Source: Shewanella colwelliana ATCC 39565 (GTDB lineage: Bacteria > Pseudomonadota > Gammaproteobacteria > Enterobacterales > Shewanellaceae). Taken from it: a DNA stretch of 64,000 bases. This document shows, piece by piece, positions 18,165-26,541 of this stretch (position 1 is the stretch's first letter; each line of letters begins with the position of its first letter). A model generated the notes under the pieces. The model saw only the letters and a list, made by a program, of their open reading frames with translations, ran no database searches and was not told where the DNA came from. A program made the translations under genes and the position numbers. The stretch is from positions 342,285 to 406,284 of the forward strand of contig NZ_JAEC01000004.1 of the NCBI RefSeq assembly GCF_000518705.1, written 5' to 3'.

Positions 18165-18600
18165 CTATATAAAGAATTTTGCCGTTGCAACGCCTAAATA
18201 TTGGGTCAATAAATGAATTTCATCACTTGCATTATGGGCGCGTTGTGACACTAAACTGCTGTTTTCAGCCATTTCAGAAATGGCCACAATACGTCGTTCA
18301 GCACCTTCTCCTGCGGCTAACTCAACCACCTCAGAAATCTGATGGCTCATCAAGGATGATTTGACAGCTGATGTCGAATATTTTTAAGCGTATCGGTCAT
18401 TTTCATTGATAGGCTTACCGTCTCTTGGCTGATCGCGACGCTTTATGTAACCGATGTGGTTACCGCGACATCGACTATTGCAGTGAAGTGAGCATCTGCT
18501 TAATTTGTGCTGTGCTTTCTGCCAGCACAGTTTTTTACCAGCCCAAAACACTGCAAGGGTAGACAACAGTGTAAAACCAACGCTTTATTAGATATTTACC
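18165..18600 (-). pseudogene. Decayed methyl-accepting chemotaxis protein remnant
   Basis: Translating the minus strand in all frames gives broken pieces of a chemoreceptor. About 18560-18585 encodes a helix-like LLSTLAVFWAGKKL. About 18483-18530 encodes VLAESTAQIKQMLTSLQ, followed by stops. About 18380-18430 encodes QETVSLSMKMTDTLKNI. 18165-18353 encodes ISEMAENSSLVSQRAHNAS and a tail resembling receptor C-termini. The pieces lie in receptor order but in different frames, with stops and an apparent deletion between the second membrane helix and the signalling domain. The rest of 18147-18787 holds no gene, only the terminator of the intact receptor. Confidence 0.7.
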
Positions 18601-18710
18601 GTTGACAGTTTGCGTTATCTGCGGATGCCTTTAACAACACAAAGACCCAATGATGGGATACGGGTTTTCGTTGATAAGACGAGCATGCCATCTTTTGAAA
18701 ACCATAAACA

Positions 18711-18746
18711 GTAAAGCCCATGCTCAATCATGAGCATGGGCTTTAC
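18711..18746 (-). terminator. Strong hairpin downstream of the chemoreceptor gene
   Basis: GTAAAGCCCATGCTCA (18711-18726), loop ATCA, TGAGCATGGGCTTTAC (18731-18746): a perfect 16-bp stem about 40 bp past the stop. The following minus-strand tract, TGTTTATGG, is only moderately T-rich. Confidence 0.65.
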
Positions 18747-18787
18747 TTGTCGACTAAAGGGTTAATCGTCTGTGTATTCAATCACAA

Positions 18788-20905
18788 TTATGTCTTGAGC
18801 TTACCAAGTTGCTGATGCTGCTGCGCGACGAGATCGGCCAAACTGACGCTGCTAGCTTGCGCTTCATCAGCAAGACGCGCCAATTCCGATGCAGAGTCTG
18901 AAATACCAGTTATATTACGATTAACTTCCTCGGTGACAGCACTTTGCTCCTCGGCTGCCGTCGCGATATGAGTGACTTGGGACGAGACCTCCTCAATTTG
19001 AGAAACTATCGTATTGAGTGAGCTTAACGCCATCTCAGTCTGTTCTACCGCCCGTTGTGCCCCATTAACGCCTTGGTCTATGATATTAGACGCGCTGTTG
19101 ACTTCCCGCTGCAGCGAATCAATCAGCTTACTGATCTCATCGGTAGAGCTTTGAGTTTTGGAAGCTAATGCCCGAACCTCATCGGCCACCACAGCAAAGC
19201 CACGCCCTTGCTCACCCGCACGAGCGGCTTCAATCGCCGCATTCAGCGCTAGTAAGTTTGTTTGCTCTGCTATCGCACTAATTACTTCAAGAATCTTACT
19301 AATGTTTGTGCTGCTTTCTGCAACCTTACTGACCGCCTCTTTAGCAAGCAATGACTCTTGCGACATATGTGTCACATAACTCATCGCCTGACTTAAGCTC
19401 TCTTCGCCACTTTTGACATTCGCGGTCATCGCTTCGGTTTCCATCGCAGTCTGCTCAGAAGCCTTAGCAACTTCGAGCGCTGTTGCGCTCATCTCATTAA
19501 CCGCGGTAACAACACTCTCTATTTCACTGTATTGTCTATTCACACTCTCACGAGTTTGCTCGGCAATACCCGCTGCGGTTTGACTCTCTCCTTGAGAGCG
19601 CTCAGCAAGTTCTTTAAGCTCCGCGATAAGCAACCTTAGCTTGGTAATAAAACCATTAATACCGCTGCCTAAGGCAATGAGTTCAGCGTGAGACTCAACC
19701 GTAATGGTCTGAGTTAAATCACCTTCGGCACTCGCCAAGTTTTCAACCCGACTTTGAATCACCTTGAGCGGCGCAATAATACTGCGGATCACTATGCTGA
19801 TGGTCACCACCGCAATCACAGACACAATACTACCAACGATGAGCAATAAACTCCCTAAGGAGGCAGCCATCTCTTGCATCGCGATATCCATCGCCATGGC
19901 AGCTTTATATGCATCCTCTTTCGACACTTCGACAATTAAAGACCACTCAGCCCCCGCAACGGGAATAGCGATAGGATAGGCAACAACTATATTATCGCCA
20001 CTGTCGAGGTATCCACCATTTTTATGTAGTGATTGGTACTGGGTCGCCTGAGACGCGGGTATCGACTCTGCTAGCGGTCGTGCTTTTTTAGTATAATGAC
20101 TTGCGGCAACAATCAAGCCTTTTTGGCTTAATAGTGTCACCTTAGCTTTGCCTTGATATAAGCTATTGGAAAGCTCGTCGATCATTTTTTGAAAAATAGG
20201 TAGGTTTAAATCGGCCCCCACCAGTCCTATAAATTGATTATTGACCACGACAGGTACGGTCAATGATGTCATCAACTCGTTATTACCCGGTGTGATCTCA
20301 TAAAGATAGGGCTCCATTAAACAAGGTTTTTTCTTGTCCTTAGCACACAGATACCACTCGGCTTCTCTGATGCCAAACTCATTGAGGGTTTCAATGTACT
20401 TTTCTGCCGCATCATCCACTTGGTGATGCTCGACACTGCCGTCATCGTTACGGGTAAAATAGATCTCTAGCGTCCCCACATCAGGGACACTATGCGATTG
20501 GTCTGAGGTGTTATCACTGTCTAAGCCATCGTAGCCATTGACCTCAAATTGCGCATACAGAGAGGACAGTTGATCATTCTGTTTTAATATCCCTGCGGTA
20601 GCTTCAAGCACACCTTCTCGTGATAGTGGCTTGGTTTCAGCAGTTTGCTCCATCATGCCCGCAAATGAAAATGGGATCCGGTAAGCTTCATTGATAAACC
20701 CAGCCACTCGTTCACCATACTCTCCCGCACGAGCACTTAAACGTTGCTGAGTCTCTTGATGTAATGCAGTTTCAACTTGATCCGCAAGCTGGGCATTTTT
20801 GTCGCTGAGTGACCACCATAAGCTAAATGATAATATCGCTACGATGACCAGAAACAGCATTGATGTTATCCAAAGTAACTTAGTACTGATAGACAAATGC
20901 TTCAT
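18788..20905 (-). CDS. Methyl-accepting chemotaxis protein, dCache type
   Basis: Inner-membrane chemoreceptor of 705 residues. TM1 is near 9-31; a large periplasmic double-Cache region (about 38-345) includes [21 protein letters not shown]2 is near 355-378; a HAMP domain follows; then the cytoplasmic signalling domain with the highly conserved tip [20 protein letters not shown]. There is no C-terminal CheR-tethering pentapeptide. Double-Cache domains of this sort often bind amino acids or organic acids, but the ligand cannot be read from sequence. It is monocistronic. A decayed receptor lies immediately downstream on the same strand. Confidence 0.93.
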   Translation of the reverse strand: MKHLSISTKLLWITSMLFLVIVAILSFSLWWSLSDKNAQLADQVETALHQETQQRLSARAGEYGERVAGFINEAYRIPFSFAGMMEQTAETKPLSREGVLEATAGILKQNDQLSSLYAQFEVNGYDGLDSDNTSDQSHSVPDVGTLEIYFTRNDDGSVEHHQVDDAAEKYIETLNEFGIREAEWYLCAKDKKKPCLMEPYLYEITPGNNELMTSLTVPVVVNNQFIGLVGADLNLPIFQKMIDELSNSLYQGKAKVTLLSQKGLIVAASHYTKKARPLAESIPASQATQYQSLHKNGGYLDSGDNIVVAYPIAIPVAGAEWSLIVEVSKEDAYKAAMAMDIAMQEMAASLGSLLLIVGSIVSVIAVVTISIVIRSIIAPLKVIQSRVENLASAEGDLTQTITVESHAELIALGSGINGFITKLRLLIAELKELAERSQGESQTAAGIAEQTRESVNRQYSEIESVVTAVNEMSATALEVAKASEQTAMETEAMTANVKSGEESLSQAMSYVTHMSQESLLAKEAVSKVAESSTNISKILEVISAIAEQTNLLALNAAIEAARAGEQGRGFAVVADEVRALASKTQSSTDEISKLIDSLQREVNSASNIIDQGVNGAQRAVEQTEMALSSLNTIVSQIEEVSSQVTHIATAAEEQSAVTEEVNRNITGISDSASELARLADEAQASSVSLADLVAQQHQQLGKLKT

Positions 20906-21261
20906 TTAACGCTCCAGAGGAATTGAAAGTGTTACAGGCTGCAACCACATCAATAAACGTAGCATTTGTTTCAAAATAAACAAATAGATAAGCGACTTAT
21001 TTATCATACTTGGCCCAGTCATTCTTATGACAAGTGGTTGACCAGAATGAGAGAACTAGCGTTAAAACTAAAAAATCATCATCGATAATTTAAAAATAAA
21101 AATTTGCGGTAATTATCCATTTTGTCCACGTACTGGTTTATCGGTGGCCAGCGCAACAGAGATAATACGACCCCCATAAAAAAATCGACTCGGTAAGGAG
21201 TCGATTTTTCAAGTGCTTTCATCAGCAGCACATTAATTCAAGAATACGTATACCTTGTCCC
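20906..21261. other. Gap between chemoreceptor and purF
   Basis: 356 bp: the AT-rich upstream region of the chemoreceptor (20906-21120) and the purF terminator. No ORF and no clear operator. Confidence 0.5.
21180..21209 (-). terminator. Intrinsic terminator after purF
   Basis: AAAAATCGACTC (21180-21191), loop GGTAAG, GAGTCGATTTTT (21198-21209), with further T residues on the minus strand. Confidence 0.9.
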
Positions 21262-22776
21262 TTATGGGTGACACACGTTATGTAGTTCTAAATTAGTGCC
21301 GATATCTTTGCTACGGTTAGCTTTAGCGTCATCATTACGTAGTTGCGTAAGATGATCTAAATAAGCTTGGTCAACATCATTGGTAATGTAACGTCCGTCA
21401 AACACTGAGGTTTCAAAACGTTTTATCTCTGGGTTTTGCTGACGTACGGCCTCGATAAGATCCTCTAAGTCTTGGAAAATAATGCCATCGGCCCCAATAA
21501 GCTTATTGATCTCTTCAGCATCACGGCCATGAGCGATCAGTTCGCTTGTGGTTGGCATATCAATACCGTAGACATTAGGGAATCGAATTTCTGGCGCAGC
21601 TGACGCAAAGTAAACTTTCTTTGCACCGGCTTCTCGTGCCATCTCTATGATCTGTTCAGACGTAGTACCACGTACGATGGAGTCATCCACCAATAATACG
21701 TTTTTGCCTTTAAACTCTGCATTGATTGCATTAAGTTTACGACGCACTGACTTTTTACGCTCCTGCTGACCAGGCATAATAAACGTACGGCCAATATAAC
21801 GGTTCTTCACAAAGCCTTGGCGGTACGGAAGATCCATATTACGAGCAATCTCAAGCGCAATATCGCATGATGTTTCAGGAATAGGGATTACCACATCGAT
21901 GTCATGATCTTCCCACTGCTTCTTAATCTTCTCTCCTAGCATGGTTCCCATATTCACACGACTGCCGTATACCGACACTTTGTCGATGGTAGAGTCTGGA
22001 CGAGCAAAATAAACATACTCAAAGATACAAGGAGAATAGCTTGGTGACTCGGCACATTGGCGTGTATACAGCTGCCCATCAAGTGAGATATAGATTGCCT
22101 CACCCGGCGCAACATCACGCATGGTTTCGAAACCTACAGCATCAAGTGCCACACTTTCCGATGCCACCATATATTCGGTGCCATGCTCGGTTTCATGTTT
22201 ACCCAATACCAGAGGACGAATACCAAACGGATCTCTAAATGCAACCAGACCTTGTCCAACAATCATTGCGGTAACAGCGTAGGCACCACGGGTGATCTTA
22301 TGTACGTTTGTAATGGCATTAAACACTTCATCAGCGGTTAAAAACTGGCTTTCAGTGGTTTGCAATTCATCGGCAAGTAAATTCAGTAAGACCTCTGAGT
22401 CTGACGTGGTATTAACATGACGACGCTGCTTAATAAGACGCTCGTGCAGTTCCACGGTGTTGGTCAAATTACCGTTATGTGCCAGCGAGATCCCAAAAGG
22501 AGAATTAACGTAAAAAGGCTGAGCTTCAGATGCACTAGAACTACCGGCTGTTGGGTAGCGAACATGACCAATACCCGCGTTGCCCTGCAGGCGTTGCATA
22601 TGTTTTGGTTCAAATACGTCTTTTACCAGACCATTTGCCTTACGCAATCTAAATGCGTGACCATCCACTGTAACGATTCCAGCCGCATCTTGCCCGCGGT
22701 GCTGCAGTACAGTTAATGCATCATAGATTGTCTGATTAACCGATGTCCGGCCAACTATTCCGACGATACCACACAT
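21262..22776 (-). CDS. purF: Amidophosphoribosyltransferase
   Basis: First committed enzyme of purine synthesis: PRPP plus glutamine gives 5-phosphoribosylamine. 504 residues. It begins MCGIVGI, so after Met removal Cys is the N-terminal nucleophile of the class II glutamine amidotransferase domain. The PRPP-binding loop [13 protein letters not shown] lies in the C-terminal phosphoribosyltransferase domain. It is 100 bp downstream of cvpA, the usual cvpA-purF pairing, with a strong terminator behind it. Confidence 0.98.
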   Translation of the reverse strand: MCGIVGIVGRTSVNQTIYDALTVLQHRGQDAAGIVTVDGHAFRLRKANGLVKDVFEPKHMQRLQGNAGIGHVRYPTAGSSSASEAQPFYVNSPFGISLAHNGNLTNTVELHERLIKQRRHVNTTSDSEVLLNLLADELQTTESQFLTADEVFNAITNVHKITRGAYAVTAMIVGQGLVAFRDPFGIRPLVLGKHETEHGTEYMVASESVALDAVGFETMRDVAPGEAIYISLDGQLYTRQCAESPSYSPCIFEYVYFARPDSTIDKVSVYGSRVNMGTMLGEKIKKQWEDHDIDVVIPIPETSCDIALEIARNMDLPYRQGFVKNRYIGRTFIMPGQQERKKSVRRKLNAINAEFKGKNVLLVDDSIVRGTTSEQIIEMAREAGAKKVYFASAAPEIRFPNVYGIDMPTTSELIAHGRDAEEINKLIGADGIIFQDLEDLIEAVRQQNPEIKRFETSVFDGRYITNDVDQAYLDHLTQLRNDDAKANRSKDIGTNLELHNVCHP

Positions 22777-22876
22777 GGGTAGGTTTCCTCATTTTAAGAT
22801 GTTCTGATAATTATTATGATTGAAAGTTGGCCACCTCTTAGAAAGGTTGACCTATTTCAGTAATGCTTTAGCATTT

Positions 22877-23365
22877 TTATATTTTGGGTACAAAGCTAGA
22901 GGTGTTTTCCACGTAGTCAAAAAACCATTGGATAACCACTCCAAATTCGGGGACCAGCTGCGAGCTGCGCCACCAATCGGTATTGGGTGCTCCGGTAAAA
23001 GCATCCATAAAAAAGAGTATCGCGCTAACGACTAAGGCACCGCGCAATGCGCCAAAACAGAGTCCAAGTACACGGTCGGTACCAGACAAGCCTGTTTTAG
23101 CGACGAGCTGACCAATAAGATAATTAACGAGTGCACCAATAATGAGTGTCGAAACAAAGAGAATAGCGATGGCTACCCCGTTCCTTAACATCTCATCGAG
23201 GATCTGGGTAAGGTAAATGGCGAGGTCTTGATAAAACTGACTCGCGACGAAAAACGCTGCAAACCATACCACAAGTGACATAGCTTCTTTAACAAAACCA
23301 CGAAGTAGACTAATTACAGTCGACACTCCGATGACAGCGATAATGGCATAATCGATCCAAACCAT
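22877..23365 (-). CDS. cvpA: CvpA family membrane protein
   Basis: Inner-membrane protein named for colicin V production in E. coli and later tied to envelope and bile tolerance. 162 residues with four hydrophobic segments and the family start VWIDYAIIAVIGVSTVISLLRG. It is cotranscribed with purF. A terminator-like hairpin 180 bp upstream separates it from dedD, so cvpA-purF probably has its own promoter. Confidence 0.94.
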   Translation of the reverse strand: MVWIDYAIIAVIGVSTVISLLRGFVKEAMSLVVWFAAFFVASQFYQDLAIYLTQILDEMLRNGVAIAILFVSTLIIGALVNYLIGQLVAKTGLSGTDRVLGLCFGALRGALVVSAILFFMDAFTGAPNTDWWRSSQLVPEFGVVIQWFFDYVENTSSFVPKI

Positions 23366-23475
23366 TGAATAATGTGATCCAGCATTAGCATTAAGACGGC
23401 GCGATCTTACCAGAGACTGAAGACATTCTCACCCCCAAAACACAATTTAAATGCCGTAAAACATAAACAGATCTT

Positions 23476-23491
23476 TGTGAAACGATTTTAC
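23476..23491. promoter_or_regulatory. Weak PurR-box-like sequence upstream of cvpA-purF
   Basis: TGTGAAACGATTTTAC keeps the PurR core AAACG-TTT but matches only about half of the 16 positions. It is at the right place, about 110 bp upstream of cvpA, for the PurR control known at cvpA-purF in E. coli. Confidence 0.25.
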
Positions 23492-23541
23492 CAGACAAGT
23501 GAAAAACACTTTTCTGTAAAGCAGCGAAATGACACATAAAA

Positions 23542-23565
23542 AAGCCTAGCAATATCACTAGGCTT
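23542..23565 (-). terminator. Intrinsic terminator after dedD
   Basis: AAGCCTAG (23542-23549), loop of 8, CTAGGCTT (23558-23565), followed on the minus strand by TTTTAT. It separates the folC-dedD transcript from cvpA-purF. Confidence 0.75.
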
Positions 23566-23628
23566 GGTGTAGAAACGCCCACAATTTGTTGGCTTTAAAT
23601 ACCAAGGCAATCGCGCGTGTTTACCGAC

Positions 23629-24243
23629 TCACTGCACTGGGTTATAGGCAACAATAGCCGACTTCACCCCTGCGGCCTTATCAACCTCTTTTTGTAAGTT
23701 AAGCAGTTTGGTCTTAGAGATATCAGGCCCCACAAAGACTTTAGTTAATTGACCATCAACCGGCTTCACTGGAATGGTATAAGCTCTAAACCCTTTTTTT
23801 CTTAATTGGCTAACTAAGGCTTTCACGTTGGTCGCATTTTTGAAGCTACCTAACTGCAATGTATACGCTGGGCTAGCATCATTATTGACTGTGTTTTTTT
23901 TAGCCTCGCTTGGACTCGACTTCTCAGCGTTTTCCGACACAGTTGCTGTATCGATAGGCGTTGTTTCAACCGTTTCTTGTTCAGTTGGCTCCCCTTCAAC
24001 GAACTGAGCGGTTTGTTCAGATAAATCAATCAGCTCTATTGGTTGCGGTAAATCATCACTTTGCACTATCTCTGGGCGCAGTGGAATTTCGGCAAACTGC
24101 TCCTCTTGAAGCTGCTTCTTGCCATCTAGGATATCAGGCAAAAAGATAACACCTAGCGCCACCAGCACAATGACGCCCACAAGACGGTTTTGGAATTGAC
24201 TAGACAATCGACTCTGTTTTTCTTCGGTCACATTCACACTCAC
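23629..24243 (-). CDS. dedD: SPOR-domain cell-division protein DedD
   Basis: Bitopic inner-membrane protein that binds septal peptidoglycan. 204 residues: a short cytoplasmic start, one membrane helix near 21-37 (LVGVIVLVALGVIFLPDIL), a low-complexity acidic periplasmic linker, and a C-terminal SPOR domain (about 125-204) beginning YTLQLGSFKNATNVKALVSQLR. Its start overlaps the folC stop by 4 bp, indicating translational coupling. It matches the E. coli folC-dedD order. Confidence 0.93.
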   Translation of the reverse strand: MSVNVTEEKQSRLSSQFQNRLVGVIVLVALGVIFLPDILDGKKQLQEEQFAEIPLRPEIVQSDDLPQPIELIDLSEQTAQFVEGEPTEQETVETTPIDTATVSENAEKSSPSEAKKNTVNNDASPAYTLQLGSFKNATNVKALVSQLRKKGFRAYTIPVKPVDGQLTKVFVGPDISKTKLLNLQKEVDKAAGVKSAIVAYNPVQ

Positions 24244-25490
24244 TCTTGATCTAAATTCTTAAACTCTGCAACAGTGTAAAAGGAGCCAAACACAATTACC
24301 ACATCGTCACTTAACATATCTTGATTTAATGCCTGCCATGCCTGATTCATTGAACCAAAATGGTTCGATGGCGTGTCGCCACTTAGATAACTGCCCAGTT
24401 CAATGGCATTGGCACTTCGGTCACAGTTAAGATCTGTGAAATACCAAGCATCGACACAGTCTTTAAGTGTCGTGATAACCGCTTGGCAATCTTTGTCTTT
24501 TAACATGCCACAAAGCGCCAGAATACGACGGCCTTTATGTGCCGCTAAACGAGACGCCAAATAAGCGGCTGCATGAGGGTTATGGGCGACATCAAGTAAA
24601 ATCAACGGATGTTCACTATAGGTTTCAAAACGGCCGGTTAGGCGCGCCTGCTGTAGGCTAGCTCTTACAGTGTCATGGTCAACCGTCGGCAACAACTGCT
24701 CAACAACGGCCAGAGCAGTAACGGCATTGGGCAGGGGCAATTGCGGCAGTGGTAAGCGATCAATTGATAATGATTGACCAGAGAATTGCCAATCGGATGT
24801 TTTCTGCTGATAAGTAAAACCACAACCAACTGCGCTGAGGTTTGCTTCAATTTCGTTAGCATAGTCGACAACCGACTGAGGCATATTTGGGTCGCCCACA
24901 ATTGCTGGACGACATGTGCGAAAGACGCCAGCTTTCTCTCGGCCCACCAGTTCTCGCGTATCACCAAGATACTCTTGATGGTCAATATCGATAGCCGTGA
25001 TGACGCTGATATCGGCATCGATGAGGTTGGTGGCATCAAGGCGTCCGCCTAAACCAACTTCTAACAGGACTAAATCTAACTTTGCGGCCTTAAAAACATA
25101 TAAACCAGCTAAGGTCGCGTATTCAAAAAATGTCAGTGAAATATCACCTCTAGCCTTATCTATGGCACAAAAGGCCTCAATCAAGGCCTCATCACTCGCA
25201 TCGATTCCTTCGACACGCACCCGCTCGTTGTATTTCATTAGGTGGGGCGAGCTATAAACGCCGACACGCCAACCCGCTTTCGCCATGACTTGTTCTATCA
25301 TGGCACAAGTGGTGCCCTTGCCATTTGTTCCCGCTACCGTCACTATTTTGGTGTTGGTCAATGTTGTTAACCCCAAGATTTTTGCGACAGCAGTGACCCG
25401 CGTGAGTCCCATGTCAATTTCAGAGGGGTGAATTGACATTAGATGCGCTAACCAAGCATCTAGACTAGAGTGATGATTTAGTGAATGCAT
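24240..25490 (-). CDS. folC: Bifunctional dihydrofolate / folylpolyglutamate synthase
   Basis: Adds glutamate to dihydropteroate and extends folate polyglutamate tails. 416 residues of the Mur-ligase fold, with the P-loop VAGTNGKGTTCAMIE, the YSSPHL motif, and the C-terminal LLDVAHNPHAA. In E. coli accD lies directly upstream, between truA and folC; here the truA-folC gap is only 104 bp and holds no gene. Confidence 0.97.
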   Translation of the reverse strand: MHSLNHHSSLDAWLAHLMSIHPSEIDMGLTRVTAVAKILGLTTLTNTKIVTVAGTNGKGTTCAMIEQVMAKAGWRVGVYSSPHLMKYNERVRVEGIDASDEALIEAFCAIDKARGDISLTFFEYATLAGLYVFKAAKLDLVLLEVGLGGRLDATNLIDADISVITAIDIDHQEYLGDTRELVGREKAGVFRTCRPAIVGDPNMPQSVVDYANEIEANLSAVGCGFTYQQKTSDWQFSGQSLSIDRLPLPQLPLPNAVTALAVVEQLLPTVDHDTVRASLQQARLTGRFETYSEHPLILLDVAHNPHAAAYLASRLAAHKGRRILALCGMLKDKDCQAVITTLKDCVDAWYFTDLNCDRSANAIELGSYLSGDTPSNHFGSMNQAWQALNQDMLSDDVVIVFGSFYTVAEFKNLDQE

Positions 25491-25594
25491 AAAATACTCT
25501 ATAAAAGACCAAATAAGACAAGATTAACTGTCGCCAAAAGTTATAAACCGCTAACAACCAAGCGCTAATTATCTGTCAATGTGAAAACGGTAAA

Positions 25595-26380
25595 TTAGTC
25601 CAACATAAACAGTGGGCCCAGCGCAAGCTTAGGTAATTGGTGGAGCTCGGGATAGGTTACGTCGACGAGATACAGACCATTAGGTTTTGCCGTTGCCGCT
25701 GCTTGCGTACGGTCTTTAAGCGCCAATAACTGCTTAATCCAGCTAATATCTTGACGGCCATAGCCTATCTCTAACAATGAACCGACAATGTTTCGTACCA
25801 TATGGTGTAAAAAGGCATTGGCCTTGATATCCACACAGATATACATGCCTTGGCGGGTAACATTGACCTCATGTACACAGCGAAACGGAGTATTCGACTG
25901 ACATTGAATCGCACGAAAACTGGTAAAGTCTTGCTCTCCGAGCAGGTGTTGCGCTGCTTGGTGCATCTTGTTCTCGTCAATCACACCTGGGTAGTGACTC
26001 ACCCCAGAGCGAAGAATGCCTGGGCGAAGTTGATGATTGTAAATCATGTAACGATAACGCCTTGCTGTTGCGGTAAATCGCGCATGGAACTCGTCATCAA
26101 CCTCTTTTGCCCAACGCACGGCGATATCATCAGGCAGATTAACATTAACCCCTAAGGTCCAAGCACTCTCTTTACGAATGGCGTCTGTATCAAAATGCAC
26201 AACCTGTCCGGTCGCGTGAACGCCCGCATCCGTGCGGCCAGCACATTGAATAGCGATAGGTTCATTGGCAACAATTGATAACGCCTTCTCTAATTGCTGC
26301 TGCACCGAATCAACTTCAGCTTGACGTTGCCAGCCAAAATAACGACTGCCATCATATTCGATACCTAATGCGACGCGCAT
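25595..26380 (-). CDS. truA: tRNA pseudouridine(38-40) synthase TruA
   Basis: Converts uridines 38-40 of the tRNA anticodon stem to pseudouridine. I place the start at the ATG at 26380 (261 residues), giving [11 protein letters not shown], with AAGGGATGG about 8 bp upstream; the open frame extends 35 codons further but that part is not TruA-like. The catalytic Asp is in [14 protein letters not shown]. It is separated from fimV by a strong terminator and transcribed towards folC. Confidence 0.96.
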   Translation of the reverse strand: MRVALGIEYDGSRYFGWQRQAEVDSVQQQLEKALSIVANEPIAIQCAGRTDAGVHATGQVVHFDTDAIRKESAWTLGVNVNLPDDIAVRWAKEVDDEFHARFTATARRYRYMIYNHQLRPGILRSGVSHYPGVIDENKMHQAAQHLLGEQDFTSFRAIQCQSNTPFRCVHEVNVTRQGMYICVDIKANAFLHHMVRNIVGSLLEIGYGRQDISWIKQLLALKDRTQAAATAKPNGLYLVDVTYPELHQLPKLALGPLFMLD

Positions 26381-26501
26381 GAAATGCCATCCCTTATCAT
26401 AAAAGTAGTGTAGTAGGCGCGGGATTCTAGCATACGAACACGCCAAACTGGATAGTAAAAGGCGCATAACTCTAGGTAAATCCACCTCGGTTAGCGCATA
26501 A

Positions 26502-26528
26502 AAAACGGCGCCTTAGCGCCGTTTTTTT
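26502..26528 (-). terminator. Intrinsic terminator after fimV
   Basis: AAAACGGCGC (26502-26511), loop CTTA, GCGCCGTTTT (26516-26525) plus more T residues on the plus strand. It is usable in both directions and closes the fimV transcript 15 bp past its stop. Confidence 0.9.
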
Positions 26529-26541
26529 GAGAAACCTCGAC

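Noticed and set aside
22806..22824. Sequence GATAATTATTATGATTGAA between cvpA and purF resembling a Fur box
   Set aside because: Match comes mostly from A/T content, the second half is poor, and the position inside the cvpA-purF pair makes iron control unlikely.
23961..24149. Plus-strand ORF within dedD
   Set aside because: It overlaps a conserved SPOR-protein gene and has no support of its own.
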